Source: Alitta virens
Lineage: Eukaryota > Annelida > Polychaeta > Phyllodocida > Nereididae
Reading direction: 5' to 3'
DNA length: 64,000 nucleotides
NCBI GenBank assembly: GCA_932294295.1
Contig: OW028583.1
Span: 3,235,501-3,299,500, forward strand
A program made the translations under genes and the position numbers. The notes under the pieces are model-generated. The model was not told the origin of the DNA, ran no database searches, and saw nothing but the letters and a program-made list of their open reading frames with translations. This document shows positions 31,000-41,722 of this stretch, piece after piece (the first letter of the stretch is position 1; every line of letters starts with the position of its first letter).

Positions 31000-32269
31000 A
31001 ATCCAATAACAATTTGGCCTTTTTCAAGGCCACCATATCCTCCAAAGAGAGCAGACCTTGTACACATATTGTATTGACAAAAAAGACCCTCCCCCTCCCT
31101 CCAAAACAGAGTGTCACTACCTCCTACTGTGGTAATGAAAAACCATAATATACACCCAATTTACATTAAAACAAATTGAGTTCGATGAAATAGAGTTTCG
31201 AACCCGGGTCTTTAAATTACAGTATAGATAATCGCTAGTCTCATTGATGGATGTGGGGGCTGCACACGCAGACGCCCCCTAGCGTTAATGTCGACGGGGG
31301 AGGGTAGCTAAAAATAACTTTAAAAAATTTACCGTGAGGCGGCGTGTAGTCTTACCACTTTTTAACTTGTGTATGTTAATATAGCCTCTGTAATATTGGT
31401 TGATTTAAGTAAAAAAACCGGTAAAAATAGACTTAATAACCTTAATAAGACCAAAAAAAGGGCATCCAGTAGGTTTTTTAGATTGCTAAGAAAAAGCCAT
31501 TTAGCATGTAGACTGAAATTATCTTCTAATATTAAAAAGACGGTTATTGGTTGTTATTGACTGTTTTTAGGTCAGTTATTCATGCATTATTTACAACTAA
31601 CTTAGTTCTATATAGCTGATGCACAAACATGACAGACACATGGCCAGCCCCCCTCCCCCTCCCCCCAAGACTTCTTTTAGGGCTAATCACATGAAAAAAC
31701 AATTTAGACTAGAGGATTAATTTCGGCGAGGGCGGGGATGTGTTCTTTTCTTATTGACCTGCCAATTAGGAAGTCCTCTTAACCATTTCACATCGTTTTA
31801 GTTATTTATCTTATGATCAGATTTGTGTACATCTTTTCAAGTAGAAAAAATGTATTTTCTGGGGTTAATAGTTATTAGTAAAAAGTGCTAGTCTTTTTAC
31901 ACCATAAGCCGTGTTTAACTAAATTAACTTAATACAATTCTTTTAACCCCCTTAGTCGGTTATTGCTTGATGTGTGGGGGGAGTGGGGGTAAACCCTCGT
32001 TTGGTATTATCAAGGTTTCTTAGGCTAAGCGTTGCCATTGACATACCAGAAATGTTGGTATAGCAGCATGTACCAATGTCTAAATACACTGAATGATTGT
32101 AAAGAAACAGTCGAACAAGCGACATTGCATCATTTGACATTAATATACCACTAAAATAGTATTTATACTGTGCAATGACATAGTAAATCATTATTCCTGC
32201 TGATTTTACAACGACTACATCTACGATTTTCGCTAATTCTTTTTTACCACGACTAATTGATTTTTCGCA
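31000..32269. other. non-coding stretch between accessory genes
   Basis: Holds a tRNA-like B box (GGTTCGAAACT on the minus strand, near 31195-31205), the inverted repeat copy at 31271-31316, C-rich tracts near 31085 and 31650, and a possible TATA (TTTATACTG near 32161) for the spliced gene downstream. Its open frames lack an ATG start or any family signature. Confidence 0.5.
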
Positions 32270-34052
32270 ATGGCCATGTCGTCATTGATGAGATTGTTTG
32301 TACTGTCTGTGGTACTTGGTTGTCAGAATGAGGAGAATGGTGTCTTGATCTGTGATGATTCGGATGTAGCAGATTTAAGATACATCTCTCTGGATGATGT
32401 TCAAGAAATCCGGTGAGTAAAGTTATTCATAATACCTATATATATTAAACCTTTTATTTTGGCTGTTTCAACCTTTTGAATATATATATATATATATATG
32501 TATATACACTCGTACTAAAAAAGTCACTCGTTGATAGCTTGTTACCTGCTATTAGAATAAGTTTAATTGAGCTTTCTGATTGTTTTATATAATTTAATTA
32601 AAACATTGATACCGCTATTTTACACTAGACGGCGGGGTTATCAGCCGTCTGGCGTGGATTATGTGTACTACACATTTGTTCTAAAAATAGTATTTGGTTG
32701 AACATGTATATACTTTTCAAGATGATCAGATAGTAGTTAACCTATTGTACGCACTTTAGTATTATTAATTAGCCAGTTCTTTGTTATCAGGCGATTCATT
32801 CATAAATAGCTCCTTATGAGTGTCAATGAGTATAACATTAAGGAAAATTTAAAAAAAATTCTTTTTTAATAAATACTTCTTGGTCATAGGTTCTATACAC
32901 GCTCAGAAGACGAGGTCATGGAGCAGTTGAAAGGCCGTGATGCTAGTGTCAAGGTTATCTTCAGGTCTGGAAGGGTAGTCATTTTTGGATCCGGGATGAC
33001 AACTGCTGATACAGACTTTGTGTCTACGAGACCTGAACTGACAACTTTAACCCCTGACTGGACAACAACCATGGTGATGGGAAGAACTTCAAGTTTCTTG
33101 AAGATTGTCATGCCTTTGACGATTTGTTCAACACTGATCATGATGGTCGCGATTGTCTTGTGTATAAAGGGTGAGCCATAATAATTTTTACATATTTACG
33201 ACTAATCATAACTTTAAGATAATGTATTTAAATTAAGCCTACAATTTCAAAACCGCCAGATAATGTGCATACCATTTACTATTTTTTAGGTTAAATTACA
33301 AAATTTTAGCCGAGTTTTGTTTTCATTTCAGTTGTCTTGAGACGTGCGAGGAGGGCTGAACTGGTTCAGAGAGCTGCTGAGCCGTTCGCTGATATTGAGA
33401 TGCTGGAGGATGCTGATGATGATGAGAGATTCCTCCGTCTTAATGACATGGACATCTTGGGAGGACGACCTGCGCCTGCCATACCTCTCATGGATGAATC
33501 AGATGATGAAGGTAACGATTGATTGAGAGTTTGTAATTAACATATATAATATCTACACAGTATGACAAACTACGGTTTAACTATACAATACGCTATAGCA
33601 TTAAAGCCGTGATACTAGAAATTTACACAAGGGGGCGCTTTAGTCGCCTTGTGAACCCCTGGTGTTAAATATGTAACTCTAAAAAACATCAAGAGATATC
33701 TTTAGTCAAAGAAATATACCTTCTTAGGGGTTAAGTACATTACTACATAGTTAATTTAGATAAACTAGTATGGTATATATCAGAAAAATGTCATATTTAT
33801 TTTTACAGTTCTGTTCAATGCAGTGGCGGGCTTTGAGGACTTGTCTGATGCGAGTAGCCACGCTAGCAGTGATGGTGCGTATAACCCTTCCTGCATTTCT
33901 TTGTATTTGTTAAATATCTTAAATTAATTTATTTTTAAAATAGTTGTCAAAATATATTTTTAGGCCCCCCTCTCTTTGTTCCAGAACCTAGACGTAGGTC
34001 ACAACGGAAAGCTGCCCAAGTTGCTAGGGAGAAGATAAGACAGTATTACTGA
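32270..34052 (+). CDS. five-exon spliced gene for a type I membrane protein inside the Polinton
   Basis: Exons 32270-32412, 32890-33170, 33332-33511, 33809-33874 and 33964-34052 total 759 nt (252 residues plus stop). All four introns are GT-AG with strong donors (GTGAGT, GTGAGC, GTAACG, GTGCGT) and pyrimidine-rich acceptors, and the frame stays open throughout. It encodes an N-terminal signal peptide (hydrophobic to about residue 18), a roughly 95-residue ectodomain without N-glycosylation sequons, one hydrophobic transmembrane helix (about 117-139), and a 110-residue cytoplasmic tail that is acidic and Asp/Glu-rich in the middle and basic at the end (PRRRSQRKAAQVAREK). I recognise no family. 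Its right-end position and splicing recall adenovirus accessory membrane proteins; a role at the host surface or virion membrane is inference. Confidence 0.75.
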
Positions 34053-34440
34053 CAATGGTTAGTATTTTAATCATTTATATCGTAAAGATTTGTATTACTA
34101 GGTTAATAACAACATCTATCAATATACTAATATAAAAAACATTTATTCTATTTCAGATGAGGACTGTCTCCAATTTTTATATTTGCTTTTTTTTTCAATT
34201 TGGTAATTTTATTTTTCTTAATAATAAACTTTTGACTGTATTTAGACTGTACTTTTTTATTTTGTAATTTTGTAATTTATTTTTTTCTTAATAATAAACT
34301 TTTGACTGTATTTACGCTGTACTTTTTTATTTTGTAATTTTGTAATTTTATTTTTTTCCTAATAATAAACTTTTGACTGTATTAAAGTTGTACTTTTTTA
34401 TATGAACCAAAACAACTTCATGGGTATAGGAGAAGTTTTA
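34053..34440 (+). terminator. 3' region with tandem polyadenylation signals
   Basis: Just after the stop there is a possible 3'UTR intron (GTTAGT near 34057, TTTCAG near 34157). Then come three copies of a block of about 65 bp, each carrying AATAATAAACTTTTGACTG, so three AATAAA signals in a row. These would end the spliced plus-strand transcript and face the end of the minus-strand gene at 34449. Confidence 0.6.
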
Positions 34441-34448
34441 TTAAAATC

Positions 34449-34907
34449 TCATTTTCCTTGCATAAACATGGTTAACAAGGGCCTAAAAATACTATTTACA
34501 AGGTATTGTCTTTGTCTATCGTGCTCCTGTTCTATCTTGTGAACTTCTTCATCCAGTGCAAACTTTGCAATTCTTGCAATTGTTGTGGTCAGGGGGATAT
34601 CTACGAACTTTGCAAGTGTATATTTTTTAAAAGTCTGTCTGTATCTGAAGGTCCTATCCCAGTGTACAGCAACTCTGATTCGTCGTTTTGTTCTGAGTAT
34701 GTCGAATTGTGTTGACCTGCAGAACATGCAATGTACCTGCTCCTCTACGTTTTCATATTGTAAAAAAACTGCATGAGTAATTTGCCTGGTAATACATGTT
34801 TTGATACAGTCGTAACATGTAAGTTTGAATGTTTTTGTGTAGCAGCATGAGTATGCAAACTTTGGAGAAGAGGCATGACAAAGTTTACATGTTGGGTTGA
34901 GGGCCAT
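34449..34907 (-). CDS. second RING-like protein, paralogue of 29769-30395
   Basis: 152 residues from the ATG at 34907; an upstream in-frame ATG at 34934 lies almost on the predicted transcription start. The zinc-binding pattern CKLC, CCYT, CYDC, CMFC follows the same order as the first RING gene, and both share a QFDI string after the zinc region and a DR-x-R...(F/V)xP(F/L) segment near the end. It lacks the C-terminal IDLT motif and has a more basic middle (TKRRIRVAVHWDRTFRYRQT). It was probably duplicated within the element and then diverged. Likely a ubiquitin ligase or zinc-binding regulator. Confidence 0.65.
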   Translation of the reverse strand: MALNPTCKLCHASSPKFAYSCCYTKTFKLTCYDCIKTCITRQITHAVFLQYENVEEQVHCMFCRSTQFDILRTKRRIRVAVHWDRTFRYRQTFKKYTLAKFVDIPLTTTIARIAKFALDEEVHKIEQEHDRQRQYLVNSIFRPLLTMFMQGK

Positions 34908-34960
34908 GTTGATGAGAACTAGTAGACTGATCATTTTTAGACTTACTTTTCACCTGACTG

Positions 34961-35000
34961 TTATATACCTGGTGGTCAGTTTTCTTACTACCTTGATTGG
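34961..35000 (-). promoter_or_regulatory. promoter of the right-end RING gene
   Basis: On the minus strand, CCAAT (ATTGG at 34996-35000 on plus) lies about 30 bp before a TATATAA box (34961-34967). Initiation would fall near 34935, leaving the ATG at 34907 as the first usable start. Confidence 0.6.
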
Positions 35001-35044
35001 TCAGATTTTACTATCCATTGATTAGATGAAGTTTATAATCTCAA

Positions 35045-36066
35045 TAAAGACTTAATGGAATTTTTACCCAGCGGATTAAAGTATTAATGGAATTTTTACA
35101 CAACGGATTAAAAACTTAATTTGTTTATTTTACACAGCCTGGATTAAAGAATTAATTTGCATTTGTTTATTTTACACAGACTGGATTAAAGAATTAATTT
35201 GTATTTGTTTATTTTACACAGACTTGATTAAAGAATTAATTTGTATTTGTTTATTTTACACAGACTGGATTAAAGAATTAATTTGTTTATTTACACACTG
35301 GATTAAATTTGTGATAGGCCTGTCTCATTAGTATTCATAGGAGCATAGAGGGGGTGGGCGTACCTCATTAGTATGCATAGAGGGGGGCGGGCGTACCTCA
35401 TTAGTATTCATAGAGGGGGTGGGCCTGTCTCATTAGTATTCATAGGGGGGGTGGGCCTGTCTCATTAGTATTCATAGGGGAGGGGTGGGCGTACCTCATT
35501 AGTATTCATAGAGGGGGTGGGCCTGTCTCATTAGTATTCATAGGGGGGGTGGGCCTGTCTCATTAGTATTCATAGGGGAGGGGTGGGCGTACCTCATTAG
35601 TATTCATAGAGGGGGTGGGCCTGTCTCATTAGTATTCATAGGGGGGGTGGGCGTACCTCATTAGTATTCATAGAGGGGGTGGGCCTGCCTCATTAGTATG
35701 CATGGAGGGGGGTGGGCCTGCCTCATTAGTATGCATAGAGGGGGGTGGGCCTGTCTCATTAGTATTCATAGGGGGGGTGGGCGTACCTCATTAGTATTCA
35801 TAGGGGGTGGGCGTACCTCATTAGTATGCAAAAGGGGCGTGGCCTAGCTCATTAGTATTCATAGGGGGGGGTCGGTCTACCTCATTAGTATGCAAAAGGG
35901 GCGTGGCCTAGCTCATTAGTATTCATAGGGGGGGTCGGTCTACCTCATTAGTATGCAAAAGGGCGTGGCCTAGCTCATTAGTATGCAAAAGGGGCGTGGC
36001 CTAAGCCAAAAGGGGGCGTGGCCTGAGTCATAAATAGAAGGGGCCTATGCAGTAGCACATAGTAGT
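35045..36066. repeat. right terminal inverted repeat with subterminal tandem array
   Basis: Inverted counterpart of 17030-17700, longer because it has more units. The inner part has about five copies of a block of about 45 bp with GGATTAAAGAATTAATTTG and TTTATTTTACACAG. The outer part has more than 20 units built on CTCATTAGTATTCATAG followed by a G-run. The terminal 80 bp mirrors the left end and finishes CACATAGTAGT. Confidence 0.93.
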
Positions 36067-36072
36067 CTTATT
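36067..36072. repeat. target-site duplication, right copy (CTTATT)
   Basis: Identical to 17024-17029 and directly adjacent to the terminal inverted repeat. Confidence 0.92.
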
Positions 36073-36077
36073 GTGAT

Positions 36078-36303
36078 CAGTATTTGTGTATATTTTTGTA
36101 AAATTTTAATCTAATATTGATATTGTAATCAGTATTTGTAATTTGATCTGTGATTTACCCCCCATCTTTTATGTATATACACTTAGGCCTATATATTATT
36201 TCGCTTTAACACTGAATGTCTAAGAGCAAGATTCTGCCCGTAAAACATCAAATTATGGCAACTGGGACCTTGAACGTTAAGCTATTTATTATGTATAAAA
36301 TAA
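36078..36303. repeat. 226-bp flank segment, copy 1
   Basis: CAGTATTTGTGTATATTTTT through TATGTATAAAATAATGAGA. A near-identical copy is at 36597-36822. The two bracket a 280-bp block of the 14-bp minisatellite. Confidence 0.88.
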
Positions 36304-36585
36304 TGAGAGAGCTTAGTTGGGAGAGCTAGGTTGAGAGAGCTTAGCTGGGAGAGCTAGGTTGGGAGAACTAGGTTTGGAGAGTTAGGTTGGGAAAGCTAGG
36401 TTGAGAAAGTTAGGTTTGGAAAGCCAGGTTGAGAGAGCTTAGTTGGGATAACTAGGTTGGGGGAGCTAGGTTGGGAGAGCCAGGTTGAGAGAGCTAAGTT
36501 GGGAGAGCTAGGTTGAGAGAGCTAGGTTTTGGAGAGCCAGGTTGAGAGAGCTAGGTTGAGTGTTAGGTTGAGAGAACTAGGTTGG
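36304..36585. repeat. 14-bp minisatellite, right-hand island
   Basis: About 20 units of GAGAGCTTAGTTGG, GAGAGCTAGGTTGA and variants, the same family and strand sense as the 4.3-kb array at 11730-16060 on the other side of the Polinton. Confidence 0.95.
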
Positions 36586-36596
36586 ACAGTAAGATA

Positions 36597-36822
36597 CAGT
36601 ATTTGTGTATATTTTTGTAAAATTTTAATCTAATATTGAAATTGTAATCAGTATTTGTAATTTGATCTGTGATTTACCCCCCATCTTTTATGTTTATATA
36701 CTTATATATTATTTCGCTTTAACACTGAACGTCTAAGAGCAGGACTCTGCCCGGAAAACATCAAATTATGGCAACTGGGACCTTGAACGTTAAGCTATAT
36801 ATTATGTATAAAATAATGAGAA
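36597..36822. repeat. 226-bp flank segment, copy 2
   Basis: Duplicate of 36078-36303 with a few substitutions and one short deletion near 36700. Confidence 0.88.
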
Positions 36823-37009
36823 CTTGTATATCATACTTCTGTAGGTGTAGTTTTAGACATACTTAGTCAGTAGAGCTATAGATATATGTGAGATATGTAT
36901 CTTTTCTGATATGAAAAAGTGTCAATAAAAGCTATATATATATAGAAGAATATTTGAAACTTATTCATGTTTTTATCCTTTTGTAACTGGATCTTGTCCA
37001 GGTAGTTTT

Positions 37010-37520
37010 CTCTACTTATGATTGACAAGGATGTATTAGAGAAAATACAAAGAAGAGCCACAAAAATTTGTACCAGAGTTAGCCTTACGAAGAAAGGTTT
37101 AGACAACCTAACCACACTACTCTTGAGGATAGAAGAATCCGTGGTGATCTCATCGAAGAGTATACAATTCTAAATGGTTTTGAAAATGTTGTATCAGAAC
37201 AGTTTTGCAGAAATAGAGCATATACTGTTTTTGAGAGGTGATTCAGAAATGTTAGAGGTTCATAGATGTAGATACAATCTCTGTAAATATTTTGTTTACA
37301 CATAGGGTGGTAACTCTTTGGAACAGCCTTCCAAACCATGTGGTGTCATCTCCTGATGTTACCAGTTTTAAAATTAACAATGATAACCACTGTAATAGTT
37401 TATTGAATGCCTACAATTTGTATTTTTTTTTTTAATTTCATTTTATGCATACAAGTGTTAAAATTTTTACTCATGATGTGTGCTTTTATTGTACCTTTTC
37501 ACATGTTTTTATACACACAA
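37010..37520 (+). mobile_element. CR1/L2-like LINE, 3' fragment
   Basis: Translation gives VLEKIQRRATKICTRVS, then an LI-x-E-x-L-NGF-like segment, then a WNSLPNHVVSSPDVTSFK motif, the conserved C-terminus of CR1/jockey-type reverse transcriptase ORFs, in shifting frames. The end near 37510 has ACACACAATAAATGAATTA. Heavily decayed, no catalytic region. Confidence 0.75.
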
Positions 37521-38815
37521 TAAATGAATTACGAATTATTTCAGATATTTTGAAAGTGCACTCAGCTCAGTGACACAGCTCCACTATAGGTCAATTCGGC
37601 GCAGGTAGAATTCGGTGCAGCAAAATTGACTGACTTTAATCTCATTACATTTCTAGTACCATGCTAAATGTATATCATTCAGTTTCGTGTACCACATCGC
37701 CTACAAACTATTTTCTGGAAAGATTAGAACTGCTACGCTTATATTGGTCACCTGTCCAAATTGGCTACAAGCCAAAGCGGCCAACCAAAGTGGCAATAGT
37801 CAAGACGGCCACAGGCAAAATGGGCTACACTGTCATGCTGATGTTGATAATGCATTATCACATGTGAGACAGGACTTTGATTAAGTCATCAACAGCTGTA
37901 GATAAGAGTAATGTTGAGTCATGTCTAATAAGTCATGTCTAAGTCATGTCTAACAGGTGTGCCGTATGTTTATAGACATAGGCACGTGGTTGAAATCACA
38001 AAAGTTAGTAATCATAGAAATTGGTTTTTTATTGGATACGAATAACTTTGTCTTGGAAATAATTTGTTAGAGCAAGAAAAAAAAGAAACGGCTAGATGTC
38101 AGAAATTAAAACAATGATTGTTGGTAACATGAGCAGTGTCCCTTCTGCACTGCCTTCTATGAAGGTGCCACATCAAGGGTTGATAGTCATACCATACATT
38201 ATTTTAATCCCAAGATCATCAACTTCATGAATTTTTATGTTTGCCATTACAAAAGTGCATTCCCCTCTTTTAGGATGGACACACACTTAAAATAATGTAA
38301 AATGCTGTTTTGTCCAATTTTGCCCCGTGCCTGGGGCAAAATGGAAACATATTGTCGGGTATCTTTAAGAGGGTGTATAATTTTTATTTAAGAGTTCTGC
38401 TTCATACCATTAAATAAAAAAGTTAAGTAGCCAAGATTGGGCTGCCTTGAATAAAGTCCTAAATGTGCACGATAGTCAGTAAAGGCTATTTATATATATA
38501 TATATAGTGGCAAAAAAAAGGTAAATATTTTAGAAAAATTGAAAAAAAACTTTCATGGCATACTAAGCCAAATTTTCACTGTCCCATTTACCCCGTGATC
38601 CTATTTTGCCCCACCTTCCCCTAAATGTTAAGTGTATGTTTGTGCATTGTGCAATCATTAATTTTTATGATCTTGTTTATTTGGTAGAATACAACTGGAG
38701 AAACTGCAGTAACATAAAAAAAAGTATCAAAATTATTTCCTATTTTTGTTTGATGTTTTCAGCATTGCATATACAATGAGATTTTCTATTTTAATACACT
38801 AATATTGAATCATAG
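37521..38815. other. non-coding, no recognised gene
   Basis: Short local repeats only, for example AAGTCATGTCTAA near 37915-37955. Nothing else supported. Confidence 0.4.
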
Positions 38816-38829
38816 ACACAGATATGACT

Positions 38830-39122
38830 TACTGACCCACGGACTGACTCACTGACTGAATGACTCACTGACTCACTGACTGAATGACTGAATGAATGAC
38901 TCACTGACCGACTGACGTGCTGACTGGCTGACTGATTGACTGATTGACTGCCTGACTGACTTACTGACTGATTGACTGTCGGTCTGACTGAATGACTGAC
39001 TGACTGATTGATTGACTGCCTGACTGACTAACGTGCTAGCTGACTGACTGATTGACTGTGTGTCGTGCTGACTGACTGACTGACGTGCTGACTGACTGAC
39101 TGACTGACCTACTGCCTGACTG
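38830..39122. repeat. (CTGA)n tetranucleotide array with variants
   Basis: Imperfect CTGACTGACTGA tract with CTGATTGA, CTGAATGA and ACGTGCTGA variants. The Ser/Gln-rich minus-strand open frame here is a by-product. Confidence 0.9.
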
Positions 39123-39394
39123 ACCACATCGTTTCTATGCAATGTCACTCCCAGTGTGTGAAATCAATTTCAAATCATCCTGTATAATTCCGCTCACCGG
39201 GTCAACCAGGTACTTTTATTAATCATCTTGTTACATTCATTGCAGTAGCATGCATGTGTTTAGTGCATTGTTGAATGTCAAACTCATTCCATGAAAATTG
39301 CTTCATTCCAGGAAAATATCAATTATTTCATACGAGTAGTTTTTGTCCCCTTCAGGCAATGATGTCTTCCTGTCAGAATGACTAAATGAATAAT

Positions 39395-39428
39395 TAATCA
39401 ATCAATCAATCAATCAATCCATCTATCA

Positions 39429-39471
<43 letters not shown>

Positions 39472-39600
39472 GATCTGTCTATCTATCTATCTATCTATCT
39501 ATTCTAAATATCTACCTATCTACCTATCTTCCTATCTATCTATCTATCTATCTACCTATCTATCTACCTATCTATCTACCTAACTACTTATCTATTTTAT
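39395..39600. repeat. (ATCA)n then (CTAT)n microsatellite
   Basis: AATCAATCAATC passes into CTATCTATCTAT with occasional CTAC and CTGT units. Confidence 0.95.
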
Positions 39601-40137
39601 AAATAATCGAAATTAGTCAAAAGTCACATGAAATTGACGACATATAATATCTTGAAATAGAACAAAATTCATATTTGTAAAATCACGATATCTTTTGTCA
39701 GCTACTCCTTCTAAAATATGAGTGGAAACACATGGTTATAAAAATGCTAAAATCCCCATATATTTTATCACTAAACCCTACATGTGGGAGTTATGAACTA
39801 GGTAATGTTAAAATATCAGTCAAGGTGCAAGATGATTCTATTTTTAGAAGTGATGTTCACTCAAGCGAATCCAAGCGTGAAAGATCAGAAAGTTCGCCTG
39901 TTGGGGTGAAGGTTATCTAGGTAGAAACTTTGGCCAAATTTATGTAACCTTATCCATAATAATAGTGCATTATACACTTTTTGCTGCATACATTTTTCAC
40001 TATTTTTCAATTTGGGTATTGGGAAAAATTGTCCAAAAAGATTCAGAACAATGAATGAATTTATGAATGAATTTATTATTACAATGAATTGTGCATTTCA
40101 GCACTATGCCAAAATCAGATAACTAGATAAAATTATA
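39601..40137. other. non-coding, no recognised feature
   Basis: No supported gene or repeat. Confidence 0.4.
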
Positions 40138-40174
40138 AAATGAATGAATGAATGAATGACTGAATGAATGAATG

Positions 40175-40227
<53 letters not shown>

Positions 40228-40378
40228 GTCAGTAAGTCAAGAATGCATCATAATTCCAAAATGAGATGTCTAGAAAAAAATGAATGAATGAATGCGAAAT
40301 TCAAGCCAAATTTTGATAAATGAATGAATGAAATGAAGGCACAGTAACATGAATGAATGAATGAATGAATGAATAAAA
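40138..40378. repeat. (AATG)n and (AATC)n microsatellites
   Basis: Blocks of TGAATGAATGAA and TCAATCAATCAA separated by short unique spacers. Two spacers share GCGAAATTCAAGCC, so an (AATG)n-plus-spacer unit has itself duplicated. Confidence 0.92.
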
Positions 40379-41176
40379 GCGAAATTCAAGCCCAATTTTT
40401 ATAAATGATATTAATCTAATCTATAAAAATAAAATAAAACACTAATGAAAAAGAAATCTTTATTTCACCAAAATAAAGGCACTGAAATTCACGAATCAGC
40501 AAAAAGTAAAAATAATTATTTATAAACTTAACCATCATTAATATATGCAACCTTATTTTAACTTTTCTTATAAGATACCCATTTTGTTGATGACGTCACA
40601 AGTTCATAAAGCATAAAATCATCGCCATGACAACTAAAGGATGTTCTTTATGAAAGCCTACTGCACGGCCTATTTTCACTATACTCCGTGTTGACATATA
40701 ACTATTCATCTTTTTGTTAAAATAAGTCCGGAACATGATTTATACACATACTTCATATATAGCTCAAAAACAAACCCAAATTGCATTATAAGCAATTTCA
40801 ACTTTCAAAACACTGGTTTTTCACAGCACACAGGAAATGTGGACTTCCAAGTTACTCACAAATAACATGTGCTCATTTAAGTGCAAACATATGAATAATA
40901 ATCATGTGTGATAACTTATAAAAACATAATCAATACCAAAAGTGTCTGAAGAAATTTCGAGTTAAAAGGCCAGTCATAATTGCTAAAAGTATGTGAAGTG
41001 GACTTTGTATTGAGATCGGTAAAAACAAAGTGACCTTTTAAAAGGTCACTTTCAGCATGGCCTACATTTTATTATTCTTAAAGACCTACCCTTTACATAA
41101 TTATGTGTACATGTAAATACGTTTTTGCATTATATATATACAATAAACAATGTTTCTTATGCTATTGATGAGATAT
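40379..41176. other. non-coding, no recognised feature
   Basis: AT-rich. No gene supported. Confidence 0.4.
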
Positions 41177-41257
41177 TTCATCTATCTATCTATCTATCTA
41201 TGTATCTATGTATCTACCTACCTACCTACCTACTTATCTATCTATCTATCTATCTAC

Positions 41258-41289
<32 letters not shown>

Positions 41290-41466
41290 ATATCTATCTA
41301 TCTATATATCTATCTATCTATCTATCTATCTATCTGTCTATCTACCTATCGATCTATCTATATATCTATCTATCTATCTATCTATCGATCTACTGTCTAT
41401 CTATCTATCGATCTATCTATCTATCTATCTATCTGTCTATCTATCTATCGATCTATCTATCTATCG

Positions 41467-41522
<56 letters not shown>

Positions 41523-41722
41523 GTCTATCTATCTATCGATCTACTGTCTATCTATCTATCGATCTATCTAACGATCTATCTATCGATCTATCTATCTACC
41601 TATCTATCTATCTACCTATCTATCTATCTGTCTATCTATCTATATATATATCTATCTATATATCTATCTATCTATCTATCTGTCTATCTATCTATCGATC
41701 TATCTATCGATCTATCTATCTC
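41177..41722. repeat. ~545-bp (CTAT)n / GATA microsatellite
   Basis: Long CTATCTATCTAT tract with CTAC, CGAT, CTGT and ATAT variants arranged in semi-regular blocks, for example CTGTCTATCTATCTATCGAT repeated. On the minus strand it is a GATA repeat. Open in all plus frames as Ile-Tyr-Leu-Ser repeats, which is not coding evidence. Confidence 0.97.

Larger units (their letters stand above)
17030..36066 (+). mobile_element. complete Polinton/Maverick (adintovirus-like) element
   Basis: A 19,037-bp element that begins ACTACTATGTGCTACTGCAT and ends with its reverse complement, flanked by a perfect 6-bp duplication. It carries the Polinton hallmark set: protein-primed PolB, chromodomain integrase, packaging ATPase, major and minor capsid proteins, small conserved ORFs and right-end accessory genes. 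All recognisable core ORFs are free of premature stops and share overlapping start/stop arrangements, which suggests a recent or constrained copy. Unusual points are the absence of a visible adenain-type protease, a duplicated PolB N-terminal module, and a spliced membrane-protein gene in the accessory region. Whether it is endogenous only or can also form particles cannot be told from sequence. Confidence 0.96.

Noticed and set aside
31369..31560. 63-codon basic frame in the Polinton accessory region
   Set aside because: It starts at GTG, has no upstream promoter signal and matches no family; its Lys/Arg bias follows from A-rich sequence.
38873..39148. Minus-strand Ser/Gln-repeat frame
   Set aside because: Translation of the CTGA tetranucleotide array.
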